Notes: a model not told the origin generated them from the sequence alone. Counted from the first letter of the stretch, positions 31,820 through 40,355 are shown. The stretch: DNA of 64,000 nucleotides from Foliimonas ilicis (GCF_039939195.1 NZ_JBDUUH010000002.1:310001-374000); one strand, 5' to 3'. A program made the numbers and translations.

Positions 31820-34456
31820 ATGGCAACCGATCAAGAACGTCTCGTCATCGCACTCGAAGCCCGCATTCGGGATTTCGAGCGCAATTTCCAGAAGGCGAAC
31901 AAAACCGCCAACGACAATTTCGGCAATATAGAGAGACGTGCCAAGCAGTCAGGCGACCGCATGGAAAGCGCTCTTGGCGGTTCAGCCTCAAAGCTGGCAG
32001 GCAACATGAACAGCATGTTTGCGCCGTTCATGCGCGGTGGCGTCGTGTTCGCTGGCGTGGTTGGCGCGACCATGGCGGTGAAGGAGATTTCCAAAAGCAT
32101 AGCCGAGGTGGACCGCGAAGCCCGAAAAGCTGGCGTCTCCGCACAGGTGTGGCAGCGTTGGACGTACGTCGCAGCGGCAACCGGGGCGACCATCGACGGC
32201 GTGACCGATGCCTTGAAAGAACTGAATATCCGAGGAAACGAGTTCGCTCAGACCGGCAAGGGTGGCGGCGCTGAATGGTTTGAGCGGCTGGGCTACACGG
32301 CAGAGGAAGTCGGAAAGAAGCTCCAAGACCCCAGCCGGTTTCTGGACGAGATTATTGGCAAGCTACAGAGGCTTGACCGCGCCAGCCAGACGCGCGCGCT
32401 CGATGAGATATTCGGCGGCACCGGGGCCGAACAGTTGGCGAAGGTGCTGGGCTTGTCCGTCTCGGAAATTCAGAAGCTTCGCGGAGAGGCAGCGACCTTC
32501 ACCGATGAGCAGATCGCGGCGGCTAAGAAGATTGATGCCGAGTTCGAGACCCTTTGGCGCAACGTGCAGGTCTACAGCAAGAAAGCCGCTATCGAGGGCG
32601 TAGGTTACGCCAGCAAGATCATCGGCGCGCTACGTGGAGAATGGCTTCCCGGATACCAGTCGCAGGAAGATGCGCTTGCCTATCTCAAATCCGATGCGGC
32701 CCAGCTCGCCGCAGCCCGCAAAAACAGGGACGCCATACAGGCCCAGATAAAGAGCCTTGCAGACGGCCCGGACTTTGCCACGAAGAACTTGGAACTGCGC
32801 ATATTGCAGGGACACCTTCAGGCCGCAGAGGAACAGGTCAAGGCGCTTGAAGATGCTATCTCGGAACTCCCCGCAACCACGCAGGAAGCCGGTTCGGCGT
32901 TCAACAATACGGCAACCGCTGCCCTGAACTTCAAGACATCGCTGGCCGAACTGAAAAGCCTCGTGCCGGAGTTGAAGGCCGAACTTGATGAGCTTGGCAA
33001 ACTCGACGCCATCGACGCCGCGTTCCGTAAGGTCGCGGGCAACGCAAGCACGATGTCGGAACTCATGGGCGCGGTGGACATCGCGAACCGAGCCAAGTCC
33101 ATCGCCCAATTCGGCAAGCACAGCAACATGCTGGACCTGATCGGAGCCGCCGAGGGCACCGATAAAGGCCGGGGGTACAACGAAACGCTGGGATATGGGG
33201 CGTATACGGGCGGCGCGGTGAACCTCACCGGCATGACCTTGAATGAAGTGCTGGCAATGCAAAAGCAGATGCTGGCGCACCCCGACAACAGCTTCAATTC
33301 ATCGGCAGCAGGCAGATACCAGATCGTCAGCAAGACCCTCAAAGGTCTCATGCAGGAACTCAATCTTTCTGGCGACAGGCTTTTTGATGAGACAACGCAG
33401 GACGAACTTGCCCGTGCGCTGCTTCGTCGTCGCGGCAACGATCCGGCTGGCCTCCGCAACGAATGGGAAGGACTTCGCCGTGTCGATGACGGCACGATCA
33501 GCGCCGCATATGGCGGCACACCTGTCGCAGCCCAGAAGCTCGCCCCGACCGAAGGTCAGCAGCAACAGATAGACCTGATAAAGCAGCAGGATGAGGCGCG
33601 CAAAAGCCTCAATCAGACTATCCAGCAAAATCTCGAACTCGCTCAATTCGAACAGTCCATTTCCGGCCTGAGCGCCCAGCGGCAACAGGTCGAATTGCAG
33701 CTTTTCCAATATCAGCAGGACGCCCAGCGCAACGGCCTCACTCTCACCGATGCCGAGCTTAACCAGATGCGCGAAAAGCTCACGCTCACTCAGCAACTGT
33801 CACGGGAAACCGCCGCAGCGGCTGAGACGACGAACGGGGTGCTGCAAGCCCAGGACTATTTTGGACAGTCGTTTGCCAACGCCCTGACCGGCCTCGCCAC
33901 CGGTACCACGACGCTTGAACAGGCGCTGCAACAGCTTTTGAACTCACTCATTCAGGTGACGTTGCAAGCCGCTTTGCTTGGTCAGGGTCCTCTTGCAGGC
34001 ATGTTTGGCACCGCTGGCGGTGGCGGATTGTTCGGATCGCTATTCGGCGGTTTGAAACTCGCATCCGGTGGCCGTGTCAGTGGACCGGGTGGACCAAAGG
34101 CTGATCGCATCCCCGCCATGCTTTCAGACGGGGAATATGTGGTGAACGCCGCCGCAACCCGGAAACACGGTTCACTCTTGGAAGCGATCAACAGCGGGGG
34201 CGTCCCGGCTTTTGCGAATGGCGGATCAGTCGGGGGCGGCAGCATTATCGCAGGAGGCAGCACCCGCAATGCCACCTACAATTCGACCATCAACGTCACG
34301 ACGCAGGGATCGTCGGGCGATCCGAACAAGGATCGTGAATATGCCGAAGCTACGGCGACAGCCCTGCGTGGCATGGTCCAGACAGAAATTGCCGAGATGA
34401 TGCAGAATGAGATGCGCCCGCAAGGCAGCATCGCTAGAAAGAGGTTCGGAACGTAG
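31820..34456 (+). CDS. Tape-measure protein with muramidase-like domain
   Basis: An 878-residue tail length protein. The N-terminal 100 residues carry the coiled-coil LEARIRDFERNFQKANKTAN and a hydrophobic segment (FMRGGVVFAGVVGATMAV). Residues about 290-390 and 590-680 are coiled-coil. A lysozyme-like domain lies near residues 437-567 (LDLIGAAEGTDKGRGYN, then SAAGRYQIVS), which could locally cut peptidoglycan during DNA entry. The C-terminus has LASGGRVSGPGGPKADRIPA and SDGEYVVNAAATRKHG, typical of tape measures. It is intact but followed with no spacing by an opposite-strand gene instead of tail-tip genes. Confidence 0.88.
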   Translation: MATDQERLVIALEARIRDFERNFQKANKTANDNFGNIERRAKQSGDRMESALGGSASKLAGNMNSMFAPFMRGGVVFAGVVGATMAVKEISKSIAEVDREARKAGVSAQVWQRWTYVAAATGATIDGVTDALKELNIRGNEFAQTGKGGGAEWFERLGYTAEEVGKKLQDPSRFLDEIIGKLQRLDRASQTRALDEIFGGTGAEQLAKVLGLSVSEIQKLRGEAATFTDEQIAAAKKIDAEFETLWRNVQVYSKKAAIEGVGYASKIIGALRGEWLPGYQSQEDALAYLKSDAAQLAAARKNRDAIQAQIKSLADGPDFATKNLELRILQGHLQAAEEQVKALEDAISELPATTQEAGSAFNNTATAALNFKTSLAELKSLVPELKAELDELGKLDAIDAAFRKVAGNASTMSELMGAVDIANRAKSIAQFGKHSNMLDLIGAAEGTDKGRGYNETLGYGAYTGGAVNLTGMTLNEVLAMQKQMLAHPDNSFNSSAAGRYQIVSKTLKGLMQELNLSGDRLFDETTQDELARALLRRRGNDPAGLRNEWEGLRRVDDGTISAAYGGTPVAAQKLAPTEGQQQQIDLIKQQDEARKSLNQTIQQNLELAQFEQSISGLSAQRQQVELQLFQYQQDAQRNGLTLTDAELNQMREKLTLTQQLSRETAAAAETTNGVLQAQDYFGQSFANALTGLATGTTTLEQALQQLLNSLIQVTLQAALLGQGPLAGMFGTAGGGGLFGSLFGGLKLASGGRVSGPGGPKADRIPAMLSDGEYVVNAAATRKHGSLLEAINSGGVPAFANGGSVGGGSIIAGGSTRNATYNSTINVTTQGSSGDPNKDREYAEATATALRGMVQTEIAEMMQNEMRPQGSIARKRFGT

Positions 34457-35032
34457 TCACGAGATATGTTTGAAGGCTTCTCTGGGGCTAAAAATGACGG
34501 CGTTTGGGAAATCAGTATGGCCAGCTAGCCTTTGAAAATTTGCGTCACTGGTGACAAAGATGTCTCTCTTTCCATGATCGTGCGCCCAGAACATCTGTCG
34601 ATCACAGAATGCGTTACGCCACCGCTTGGATTTTTCATCTTTGATGGCATTGACATCAATCTTCAATGACGTGGCGAAGTCGGTCCACCGGAACGCTATG
34701 TTGGGAAACAGCACTCTGTGAATAGCTTCCTCGCGCGCCGTCATCTCGTCGGAACCCCACATCGAATGATCCCAATAGCTGATGTCCATGTACGCTATGC
34801 CCTTTAATTCGGTCAAATGGTCCAGTCCCAACGCTTCTAGTCGCCCATGGAAATCGCTGTAGCTGTCCAAGTATCTGTCGCCGGGCTGACGCTCCGACGC
34901 GCTCACGGCCACAAATGCAACGTCCGCTTTTCCTTCGGCATGTGCTTTTGCCAGAGCAATAACCCCATCTGCTTCAGGTCGATTATCGGCCACGTCGATT
35001 ATGCAATTTGTGTCGAGAGTAAATGTGAGCAT
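34457..35032 (-). CDS. PIN-domain ribonuclease-like protein
   Basis: A 191-residue protein starting at MLTFTLDTNC with an excellent GGGAGGG ribosome-binding site. The four acidic PIN residues are visible: D7 (LDTN), E47 (SASERQ), D144 (CDRQMFWA) and D163 (TSDANF). It should be a metal-dependent RNase. It is longer than VapC toxins and has no VapB-like partner directly upstream. It is last on a minus-strand run with DUF4238 and an RHH gene. Its stop codon directly abuts the tape-measure stop. A defence or toxin role is inferred. Confidence 0.8.
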   Translation of the reverse strand: MLTFTLDTNCIIDVADNRPEADGVIALAKAHAEGKADVAFVAVSASERQPGDRYLDSYSDFHGRLEALGLDHLTELKGIAYMDISYWDHSMWGSDEMTAREEAIHRVLFPNIAFRWTDFATSLKIDVNAIKDEKSKRWRNAFCDRQMFWAHDHGKRDIFVTSDANFQRLAGHTDFPNAVIFSPREAFKHIS

Positions 35033-35170
35033 GTTGGCCCTCCCAGCGTACGTCGTGCTCAATTCTTCACTTCCAATTCTGGGACGAGATGTGACCCTAT
35101 GGCATCATCGCTCGAAAGAGCGTTTTCAGCCTAAGTGAGCGCTGTTGAGGGCTGACTTAATGCCGCGTTA

Positions 35171-36466
35171 TTACTCTTTCAGCCTGCGTCGGCGCGCCCG
35201 TTCTCCCGGTCGCTTCAGATTTACAGCGTCTTCTTCAAGGTAGTGTTGATGAAAATCCTTGCTGTCACTCGACCTAGGCGGATTGTCCCTGCTCGCACCA
35301 AAACCCCAATCCACAGCGGTGTAGCGTGGGCCATGCTTCGCCGCCCACTCAGCTTTGAACCGTTCAAGTGAGCTACTTTCGCGGGCTTCGCGGTTGCCGT
35401 CCTTGTAGCCTTTTTGCCAAGGTTTGTGCCCGTAGGGACCGAAAGCGTCCGAACTGCCGTCCTTATAACCGATGATTATTTCGCCACCCATGTGATGATG
35501 GCGCGGTTCGGGCATCAACAGCAGGCCGTCTCCGAACTTTCGCCAATGATCATGTTTCATCCGCCGCTCAGGATACAACCACTCACGTTTACCCGCAGCA
35601 ATATAGCGATAAGCCCGTTTTTTAGTGATGTAGTTTACCTTGAGAACTTCATCCTCTGTGAGCTTACGTCCAGTCTGTATGTCCAGCCAACTGAACATTG
35701 CGCCACGGAAAAGGTCCGGGTTGGGGCGAACGGCTAAAGCATTTTGATATGGGTCTCGCAGCCAAGACTTGTTCGTAAAGATCAGGAGCTTGTCGAGCGA
35801 CAAGGGAAAATAGGTGTGCGTCGCGACGAACCTTATGTCGGGGTCTTGAGACCCACTGCAGTATCGCGACATTGGGAAGCATTCTCGATTGTACACTGTG
35901 ACAGGGTGATCCGAAATTATCAGCTTGGTCGGAGACTGTGAGCAATCAGCGATTTGCCAAATGCACTCCGTCCAAATCGCACAATGCATTGACTGTATTC
36001 GCTGAAGCAGAAGAAGGTTTAGCGCCTTATTGTTGGTTCTCGCGACCGCTGACAAAAACGCTAGTCCCTTGGGCGTCCGCAGCTTCTGAACACTCATGTA
36101 GCGCAGTAAGTGATGAAAGCCTTCATTGATGCCGGGGTGATCATATTCGAAAGCGCTAAACAACTCTGCCGCTTTGCGACCCTTGTCATCAATATCTCCG
36201 AAAAAGAACTGCTCTATGTCTGTGTTGGCAGTGCCCGCCCAATTGGTAGTGTAAAGGTCTTCCTCTGCGAAACACATGTCAGGCCCCCATTCGTGGACCT
36301 CGTTGCGAGAGTAAGTTTTAGGCCCTTTAGCCGTTGCAACAGTAATTTTTTCGGGGGCCAAGTCGAGATGATGAAACCGTGTCTCGCCCGGCATAAGGAA
36401 ACGTTTCTGATACCATTCAGGAACATAGTGATTATGACGAAACTGACCCGCCTTTTTCCCCGCCAT
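35171..36466 (-). CDS. DUF4238 family protein
   Basis: A 431-residue protein of unknown function. The N-terminal hallmark HNHYVPEWYQKRFL and the central IISDHPVTVYNRE match the DUF4238 family. The family is scattered in mobile and defence-rich DNA, but its activity is not established. The C-terminal 120 residues are hydrophilic, with several GYKDG repeats and a basic end (RARRRRLKE). It has no membrane helix. It starts 9 nt after the RHH gene with its ribosome-binding site overlapping that stop codon, which shows strong coupling. It reads toward the PIN gene. Confidence 0.78.
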   Translation of the reverse strand: MAGKKAGQFRHNHYVPEWYQKRFLMPGETRFHHLDLAPEKITVATAKGPKTYSRNEVHEWGPDMCFAEEDLYTTNWAGTANTDIEQFFFGDIDDKGRKAAELFSAFEYDHPGINEGFHHLLRYMSVQKLRTPKGLAFLSAVARTNNKALNLLLLQRIQSMHCAIWTECIWQIADCSQSPTKLIISDHPVTVYNRECFPMSRYCSGSQDPDIRFVATHTYFPLSLDKLLIFTNKSWLRDPYQNALAVRPNPDLFRGAMFSWLDIQTGRKLTEDEVLKVNYITKKRAYRYIAAGKREWLYPERRMKHDHWRKFGDGLLLMPEPRHHHMGGEIIIGYKDGSSDAFGPYGHKPWQKGYKDGNREARESSSLERFKAEWAAKHGPRYTAVDWGFGASRDNPPRSSDSKDFHQHYLEEDAVNLKRPGERARRRRLKE

Positions 36467-36475
36467 TGACGCGCC

Positions 36476-36739
36476 TTATAAGTTGTTTCTAACGGGTAGC
36501 GAAGGCACGCCACGCGTCAGCCGTAATTCCAGCGCCTCAACTTTTTTTCGTAGATGCGATAGTTCGCGGTCGTGCGCCTTCACCTTTGCCTCAATCGGGT
36601 CATCGGCGGCGAATGATGCTTCCAGCCGCACGTTAATCTCGCCATTCATTGTGCGGCCATTCTGCTTTGCAGCTTCCTCGATCTTTTGTCGAAGCTCAAC
36701 AGAAATGCGCAGTTTCATGTCAGGTGCGATAGTGGTCAT
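36476..36739 (-). CDS. Arc-type ribbon-helix-helix protein with coiled-coil tail
   Basis: An 87-residue protein. Residues 7-50 form an Arc/MetJ-like RHH domain (MKLRISVELRQKIEEAAKQ then RTMNGEINVRLEASF). The C-terminal half (ELSHLRKKVEALELRL) is a short coiled-coil. It is the first gene of the RHH-DUF4238-PIN run and is divergent from a second RHH gene across an operator-rich region. It is a likely repressor of both promoters, and could act as an antitoxin through its tail. Confidence 0.82.
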   Translation of the reverse strand: MTTIAPDMKLRISVELRQKIEEAAKQNGRTMNGEINVRLEASFAADDPIEAKVKAHDRELSHLRKKVEALELRLTRGVPSLPVRNNL

Positions 36740-36814
36740 GGGTAATTGATACCCCGATGCGGGGTTGACGGGAAGGAGAAAATTGAATTACCCTTATTGG
36801 GTTATCTATTACCC
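36740..36814. promoter_or_regulatory. GGGTAAT half-site array between divergent RHH genes
   Basis: GGGTAAT occurs at 36740-36746. Its complement ATTACCC is at 36787-36793 and 36808-36814, and a one-mismatch GGGTTAT is at 36799-36805. The last three form two overlapping palindromes with spacers of 5 and 2 nt. A separate palindrome ACCCC-GATGC-GGGGT lies at 36751-36765 and runs into TTGACG. This spacing fits cooperative binding of Arc-like dimers. Confidence 0.65.
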
Positions 36815-36831
36815 ATTAAAGGAAGCGATAC

Positions 36832-36990
36832 ATGCCCGTAGACGATCTTAAAGTCAGAGTTCCTCGTGACGTGAAAGAGTGGCTGAAAACCCGCGCCGAG
36901 GCCAACTGCCGTACAATGAATGGTGAAATCCTCGCCCTCTTAAAGACTATTAGAAAGGCAGAAACCGATAAGAAAGGGGTTGTCTCGTGA
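36832..36990 (+). CDS. Short Arc-type RHH protein (52 aa)
   Basis: A small gene preceded by AAAGGAAG. The 52-residue product is a complete RHH domain: LKVRVPRDVKEWLKTRAEAN for the ribbon and first helix, then RTMNGEILALLKTI for the second helix. It resembles the N-terminal domain of the divergent RHH protein, especially at RTMNGEI, so the two are probably paralogous. Its stop overlaps the start of the excisionase-like gene (GTGA). It may control the lysogeny or integration genes downstream. Confidence 0.75.
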   Translation: MPVDDLKVRVPRDVKEWLKTRAEANCRTMNGEILALLKTIRKAETDKKGVVS

Positions 36991-37313
36991 CCGCGGAACC
37001 CCTTCACACCCCAGACGAAACAGCCAAGATACTTGGCATATCGGTGAAGACCCTACGCGAGAATGTGAAGTTCGGTCGCATCCGATACATCGTCGTGGGC
37101 GTCGGAAAGAAGCGCACGACGCGCCGCTTCACCGACAAGAACATCGCCAGCTTCATCGAAAATCAGAAGGTCCGGGAGATCGCGCCGTGTCAGTCTACAA
37201 GCAAAAAAACTCCACACACTACCGCTACGATTTCGTCGTCAACGGTCGTCGCTTTTTCGGCGTTACCGAAGCCCGGAACAAAAAAGATGCACTTCGCATC
37301 GAAGGGGAAATGA
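36987..37313 (+). CDS. Excisionase-like helix-turn-helix protein
   Basis: A 108-residue protein with a MerR/Xis-type winged HTH: HTPDETAKILGISVKTLREN then FGRIRYIVVGVGKKRTTRRF and DKNIASFIENQ. It starts with GTG inside the RHH stop codon. The C-terminal 42 codons overlap the integrase gene in a different frame and are low-complexity (Ser/Thr/Lys-rich). The overlap is longer than usual. It probably acts as the directionality factor for excision. Confidence 0.72.
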   Translation: MTAEPLHTPDETAKILGISVKTLRENVKFGRIRYIVVGVGKKRTTRRFTDKNIASFIENQKVREIAPCQSTSKKTPHTTATISSSTVVAFSALPKPGTKKMHFASKGK

Positions 37314-38356
37314 GGGGCAAAGCCAAAGCGGACATCGAACAAGAGAAGCGCATCGGCCAAGGTCCGATTGTTCTCGACTTTGCCGGGGGCCGGTATTGGT
37401 CAGAAGTTGGACAGCACCACGCCAACGCCGCTACCACATGGACCGATCTTGAACGCCTGATCGGCTATCTCGGTAAGGACAAGCGCCTTGATCAGATCAC
37501 AAATGATGATGTTGCAAAGCTGGTCGCATGGCGTCGGGCACATACCGTAAAAGGACGGAAGGTCGATAATGCCGGAAACCAAGTGAAATTGCTTGCACCG
37601 GCAACCGTCAACCGCTCGACCACCATGCTGCTACGCGCGATCTTTTCACGGGCAGAAGGGCATTGGGATCATGCGTTTCCACGCAAACCCAAATGGGGCA
37701 AGCACCTTCTGAAAGAGCCGAAGGAGCGTGTCCGTTATCTGGATGATCACGAGGCTGTAGCCTTGGACGCTGCCTTCGCAGGACAGCATGAGCGGACGAA
37801 TAAGCACCAGCGCAAGGAACACCGGAACGATTACGAGCTGTGGTTCCGATTTGCCCGCCTCACCGGCCTTCGCCGTAATGAGACGCTTATCAGATGGAGC
37901 AACGTCAACATCTTTGCGAAGCGCATTACGACAATCGGAAAAGGCGGAAAAGAGGTTCACACGCCGATTACGCCAGCGGTGCAAGAAATCCTGGACCAGT
38001 GCAAGGGCGACCATCCAGAGGCCGTTTTCACCTTCATCTGTCAGCGCCCGCGCGACGGTCAGATCAGGGGCAGTCGGTATCCAATCACCCCGGAAGGAGC
38101 CAAGACGCAATGGCGTCGGGCGAAGGCGCGGGCCAAAGTCGAGAACTTCCGCTTCCATGATGTCCGCCATGACGTGGCGACAAAGCTGCTTCGGAAGACC
38201 GGCAATCTCAAACTCGTGCAGAAGGCGTTGAACCACTCGGACATTAAGACGACCGTGAAGTATGCGCACGTTCTTGACGACGAGGTTGCGGCGGCACTCC
38301 ACGATATTAGCACCCCCACGATTATCCCCACGATTGCCAAGAAGGGGGTTGCGTAA
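37187..38356 (+). CDS. int: Tyrosine-type phage integrase
   Basis: A 389-residue recombinase. The N-terminal arm-binding domain starts with SVYKQKNSTHYRYDFVVNG. A SAM-like core-binding domain spans about residues 75-170. The catalytic set is complete: R229 in TGLRRNE, a lysine in the GKGGKEVHTP hairpin, H324xxR327 in FHDVRHD, H350 in LNHSDIKTT, and nucleophile Y359 in TVKYAHV. The GTG start at 37187 follows GGGAG. It lies 40 bp from attR and points toward it, so it should catalyse integration into tRNA-Pro. Confidence 0.94.
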   Translation: MSVYKQKNSTHYRYDFVVNGRRFFGVTEARNKKDALRIEGEMRGKAKADIEQEKRIGQGPIVLDFAGGRYWSEVGQHHANAATTWTDLERLIGYLGKDKRLDQITNDDVAKLVAWRRAHTVKGRKVDNAGNQVKLLAPATVNRSTTMLLRAIFSRAEGHWDHAFPRKPKWGKHLLKEPKERVRYLDDHEAVALDAAFAGQHERTNKHQRKEHRNDYELWFRFARLTGLRRNETLIRWSNVNIFAKRITTIGKGGKEVHTPITPAVQEILDQCKGDHPEAVFTFICQRPRDGQIRGSRYPITPEGAKTQWRRAKARAKVENFRFHDVRHDVATKLLRKTGNLKLVQKALNHSDIKTTVKYAHVLDDEVAAALHDISTPTIIPTIAKKGVA

Positions 38357-38396
38357 CGTGCCGATTTCCGGGAAAAATTGGACAGACGACGCTCAC

Positions 38397-38441
38397 TCTG
38401 GGGGTCAAGGGGTCGTCGGTTCGAATCCGGCCACTCCGACC
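38397..38441 (+). repeat. attR: 45-bp direct repeat
   Basis: This copy is identical to 21190-21234, the 3' half of tRNA-Pro, without the 5' half. It marks the right end of the element. No terminator follows it. Confidence 0.95.
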
Positions 38442-38627
38442 AATTTTCTCGAAAAATCGACGTTGCGTTTTCCAATTTCCTTCCCCCAAAACCGGGGCGG
38501 AAAACGAACACCTATGTTCAGATTCCCGTTTTCGGAACGAAAAATCCCGGAATCACGCTCTGCTCTGGCAAAAAACCCGCCTCGGCTTTAGCTTGCCACA
38601 AGTGCAGTGACGGAGATCAAAAACACG

Positions 38628-39656
38628 ATGACAATTTCTTCTGGGAAAAATCGCCGAATTCTCCTCGCTGAAAGACCTTTAGGCGCACCGACACCCGACA
38701 GTTTCAAATTCGAGGATGCTCCTGTCCTCGAGCCTTCGGATGGCGAAGTCCTGCTGAAAATCCTTTATCTGTCGCTCGACCCTTACATGCGCGGGCGCAT
38801 GAGCGCTGCGAAATCCTACGCCAGGCCGGTCGAAATCGGCGATGTCATGGAGGGCGGCACGGTCGCGCGCGTCGTGAAATCCCGTCACCCCGATTTTGCG
38901 GAAGACGATGTCGTTTTATCGCATTCCGGATGGCAGAGCTTTGCCATTTCCGATGGAACGGGATTGCGAAAACTCGACCCCTCGGCTGCACCGCTCAGCA
39001 CCGCACTTGGCGTACTCGGCATGCCGGGCTTTGCTGCCTATGCCGGTCTGCTGACCATCGGAAAACCCAAAGCAGGTGAGACGGTGGTCGTCGCAGCCGC
39101 AAGCGGCGCAGTCGGGTCCGCCGTTGGCCAAATCGCCAAGATCAAGGGCGCGCGCGCCGTCGGCATTGCGGGCGGCGCGAAAAAATGCGCTTTCGTGCGC
39201 GACGAGCTCGGCTTCGACGCAGTCGTCGATCACCACGCACCGGATTTCGAAGCGCAGCTCGCCGCCGCCTGCCCGGATGGGATCGACGTTTACTTCGAAA
39301 ATGTCGGCGGCAAAGTGTGGGATGCAGTGCTGCCGCTTTTGAACGAGTTTGCGCGTGTTCCGGTTTGCGGGCTCATCGCCCAATACAATAGTGCGGCTCA
39401 TTCAGGCCCCGATCGCCTGCCAACTTTAATGCGCGCGATACTCAGCAAAAGCCTGCTCATTCGCGGTTTCATCCAGCGCGAATTCGTCGATCAGCGCGCA
39501 GGCTTCTACCGTGAGGCATCCGAGTGGATCGCTTCCGGACGTCTGCGCTACAAGGAAGACATCGTGGACGGACTGGACAGCGCGCCTCAAGCCTTTATCG
39601 GCCTGCTCGAAGGACGCAATTTCGGCAAGCTGGTCGTGCGCGTCGCTGCGGATTAA
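38628..39656 (+). CDS. NADP-dependent zinc-independent oxidoreductase (CurA/leukotriene-type MDR)
   Basis: A 342-residue medium-chain reductase. The N-terminal GroES-like domain has ILYLSLDPYMRGRMS, typical of the CurA/prostaglandin-reductase branch. The cofactor domain has VVVAAASGAVGSAVGQIAK and VDVYFENVGGKVWDAVLPLL. No zinc-binding cysteines are present. It probably reduces alpha,beta-unsaturated carbonyls with NADPH. I chose the ATG at 38628, with GGAGAT upstream, over a GTG at 38607. It is the first host gene beyond the element. Its stop overlaps the convergent pagL gene by four bases. Confidence 0.88.
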   Translation: MTISSGKNRRILLAERPLGAPTPDSFKFEDAPVLEPSDGEVLLKILYLSLDPYMRGRMSAAKSYARPVEIGDVMEGGTVARVVKSRHPDFAEDDVVLSHSGWQSFAISDGTGLRKLDPSAAPLSTALGVLGMPGFAAYAGLLTIGKPKAGETVVVAAASGAVGSAVGQIAKIKGARAVGIAGGAKKCAFVRDELGFDAVVDHHAPDFEAQLAAACPDGIDVYFENVGGKVWDAVLPLLNEFARVPVCGLIAQYNSAAHSGPDRLPTLMRAILSKSLLIRGFIQREFVDQRAGFYREASEWIASGRLRYKEDIVDGLDSAPQAFIGLLEGRNFGKLVVRVAAD

Positions 39657-40231
39657 AACCGCATTCCGAGGCGAAATCCGGTCGATTCCAGACCATCATT
39701 GGAGTCGGCCAGATTGGCGTTCGAAAAATGGTTCAGATAGACCTGCACCGTCAGGTTTGGCGTGATGTCGAAACCCGCGCTCGCCTGCAAGTGGAACAAG
39801 ACCGACGAACCAAGGTCTTTCACCTCGCCAAAATCATTGGCTTTGCTCTTGTCGGAATTGACCGAGCCGCCCGCGCTGAAGCCGAGATAAAGCCGCTTGG
39901 TATAGTAGGCTTCCCAATTCAGCCCCGCATAAAGAACGTGGATCTCATGATCCGATAGCGCAATGTCCGTGCCGACATATGGCCGCGGCGAACCAATTGC
40001 CGAAAGAAAATTCGGTGACGGCGCAAGGACTTCTCCGTTGATCACGCCACCGGAAAATATTTGGGAGGAGAACGGACCGCTGTCATAAAACGCGCCTCCA
40101 AAACGCGCTTCCCAGCGATCGGCATTCTTGCCGAACTCCAGAAGGCCCGATTTATTCTCATCGGCAAATGACATGATCGGAAAAAGAACGGCAAGGCTCA
40201 GGACAGTCAGAAATCGAGATGATTTGCGCAT
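39653..40231 (-). CDS. PagL-type lipid A 3-O-deacylase
   Basis: A 192-residue outer-membrane beta-barrel with a signal peptide (residues 1-23). The catalytic triad of PagL is visible as H168 and S170 in NHFSNANLA and E182, with the family spacing of +2 and +14. The terminal GFRLGMRF with phenylalanine is a typical barrel end. It would remove the 3-O acyl chain of lipid A and alter immune recognition. It stands alone and is convergent with the oxidoreductase gene. Confidence 0.88.
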   Translation of the reverse strand: MRKSSRFLTVLSLAVLFPIMSFADENKSGLLEFGKNADRWEARFGGAFYDSGPFSSQIFSGGVINGEVLAPSPNFLSAIGSPRPYVGTDIALSDHEIHVLYAGLNWEAYYTKRLYLGFSAGGSVNSDKSKANDFGEVKDLGSSVLFHLQASAGFDITPNLTVQVYLNHFSNANLADSNDGLESTGFRLGMRF

Positions 40232-40355
40232 ATTGCCTCAAGTCAGGTCCGCCGCATCACCAAATTGATAGGCGAAGACGTGATTCGTGCAAAGCGTGAT
40301 TTTTTGGCTGGTGAAACGCTTGCCTTTCCGCTGAGCGCCCGACTAATTTCAGATC

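Noticed and set aside
36980..37186. Longer integrase start near 36980
   Set aside because: The added residues are the shadow of the HTH gene in another frame. The GTG at 37187 starts the recognisable integrase arm-binding domain.
38380..38441. Second tRNA-Pro gene at the right end of the element
   Set aside because: Only the 3' half is present; the 5' acceptor and D arms are missing. It is the attR copy.
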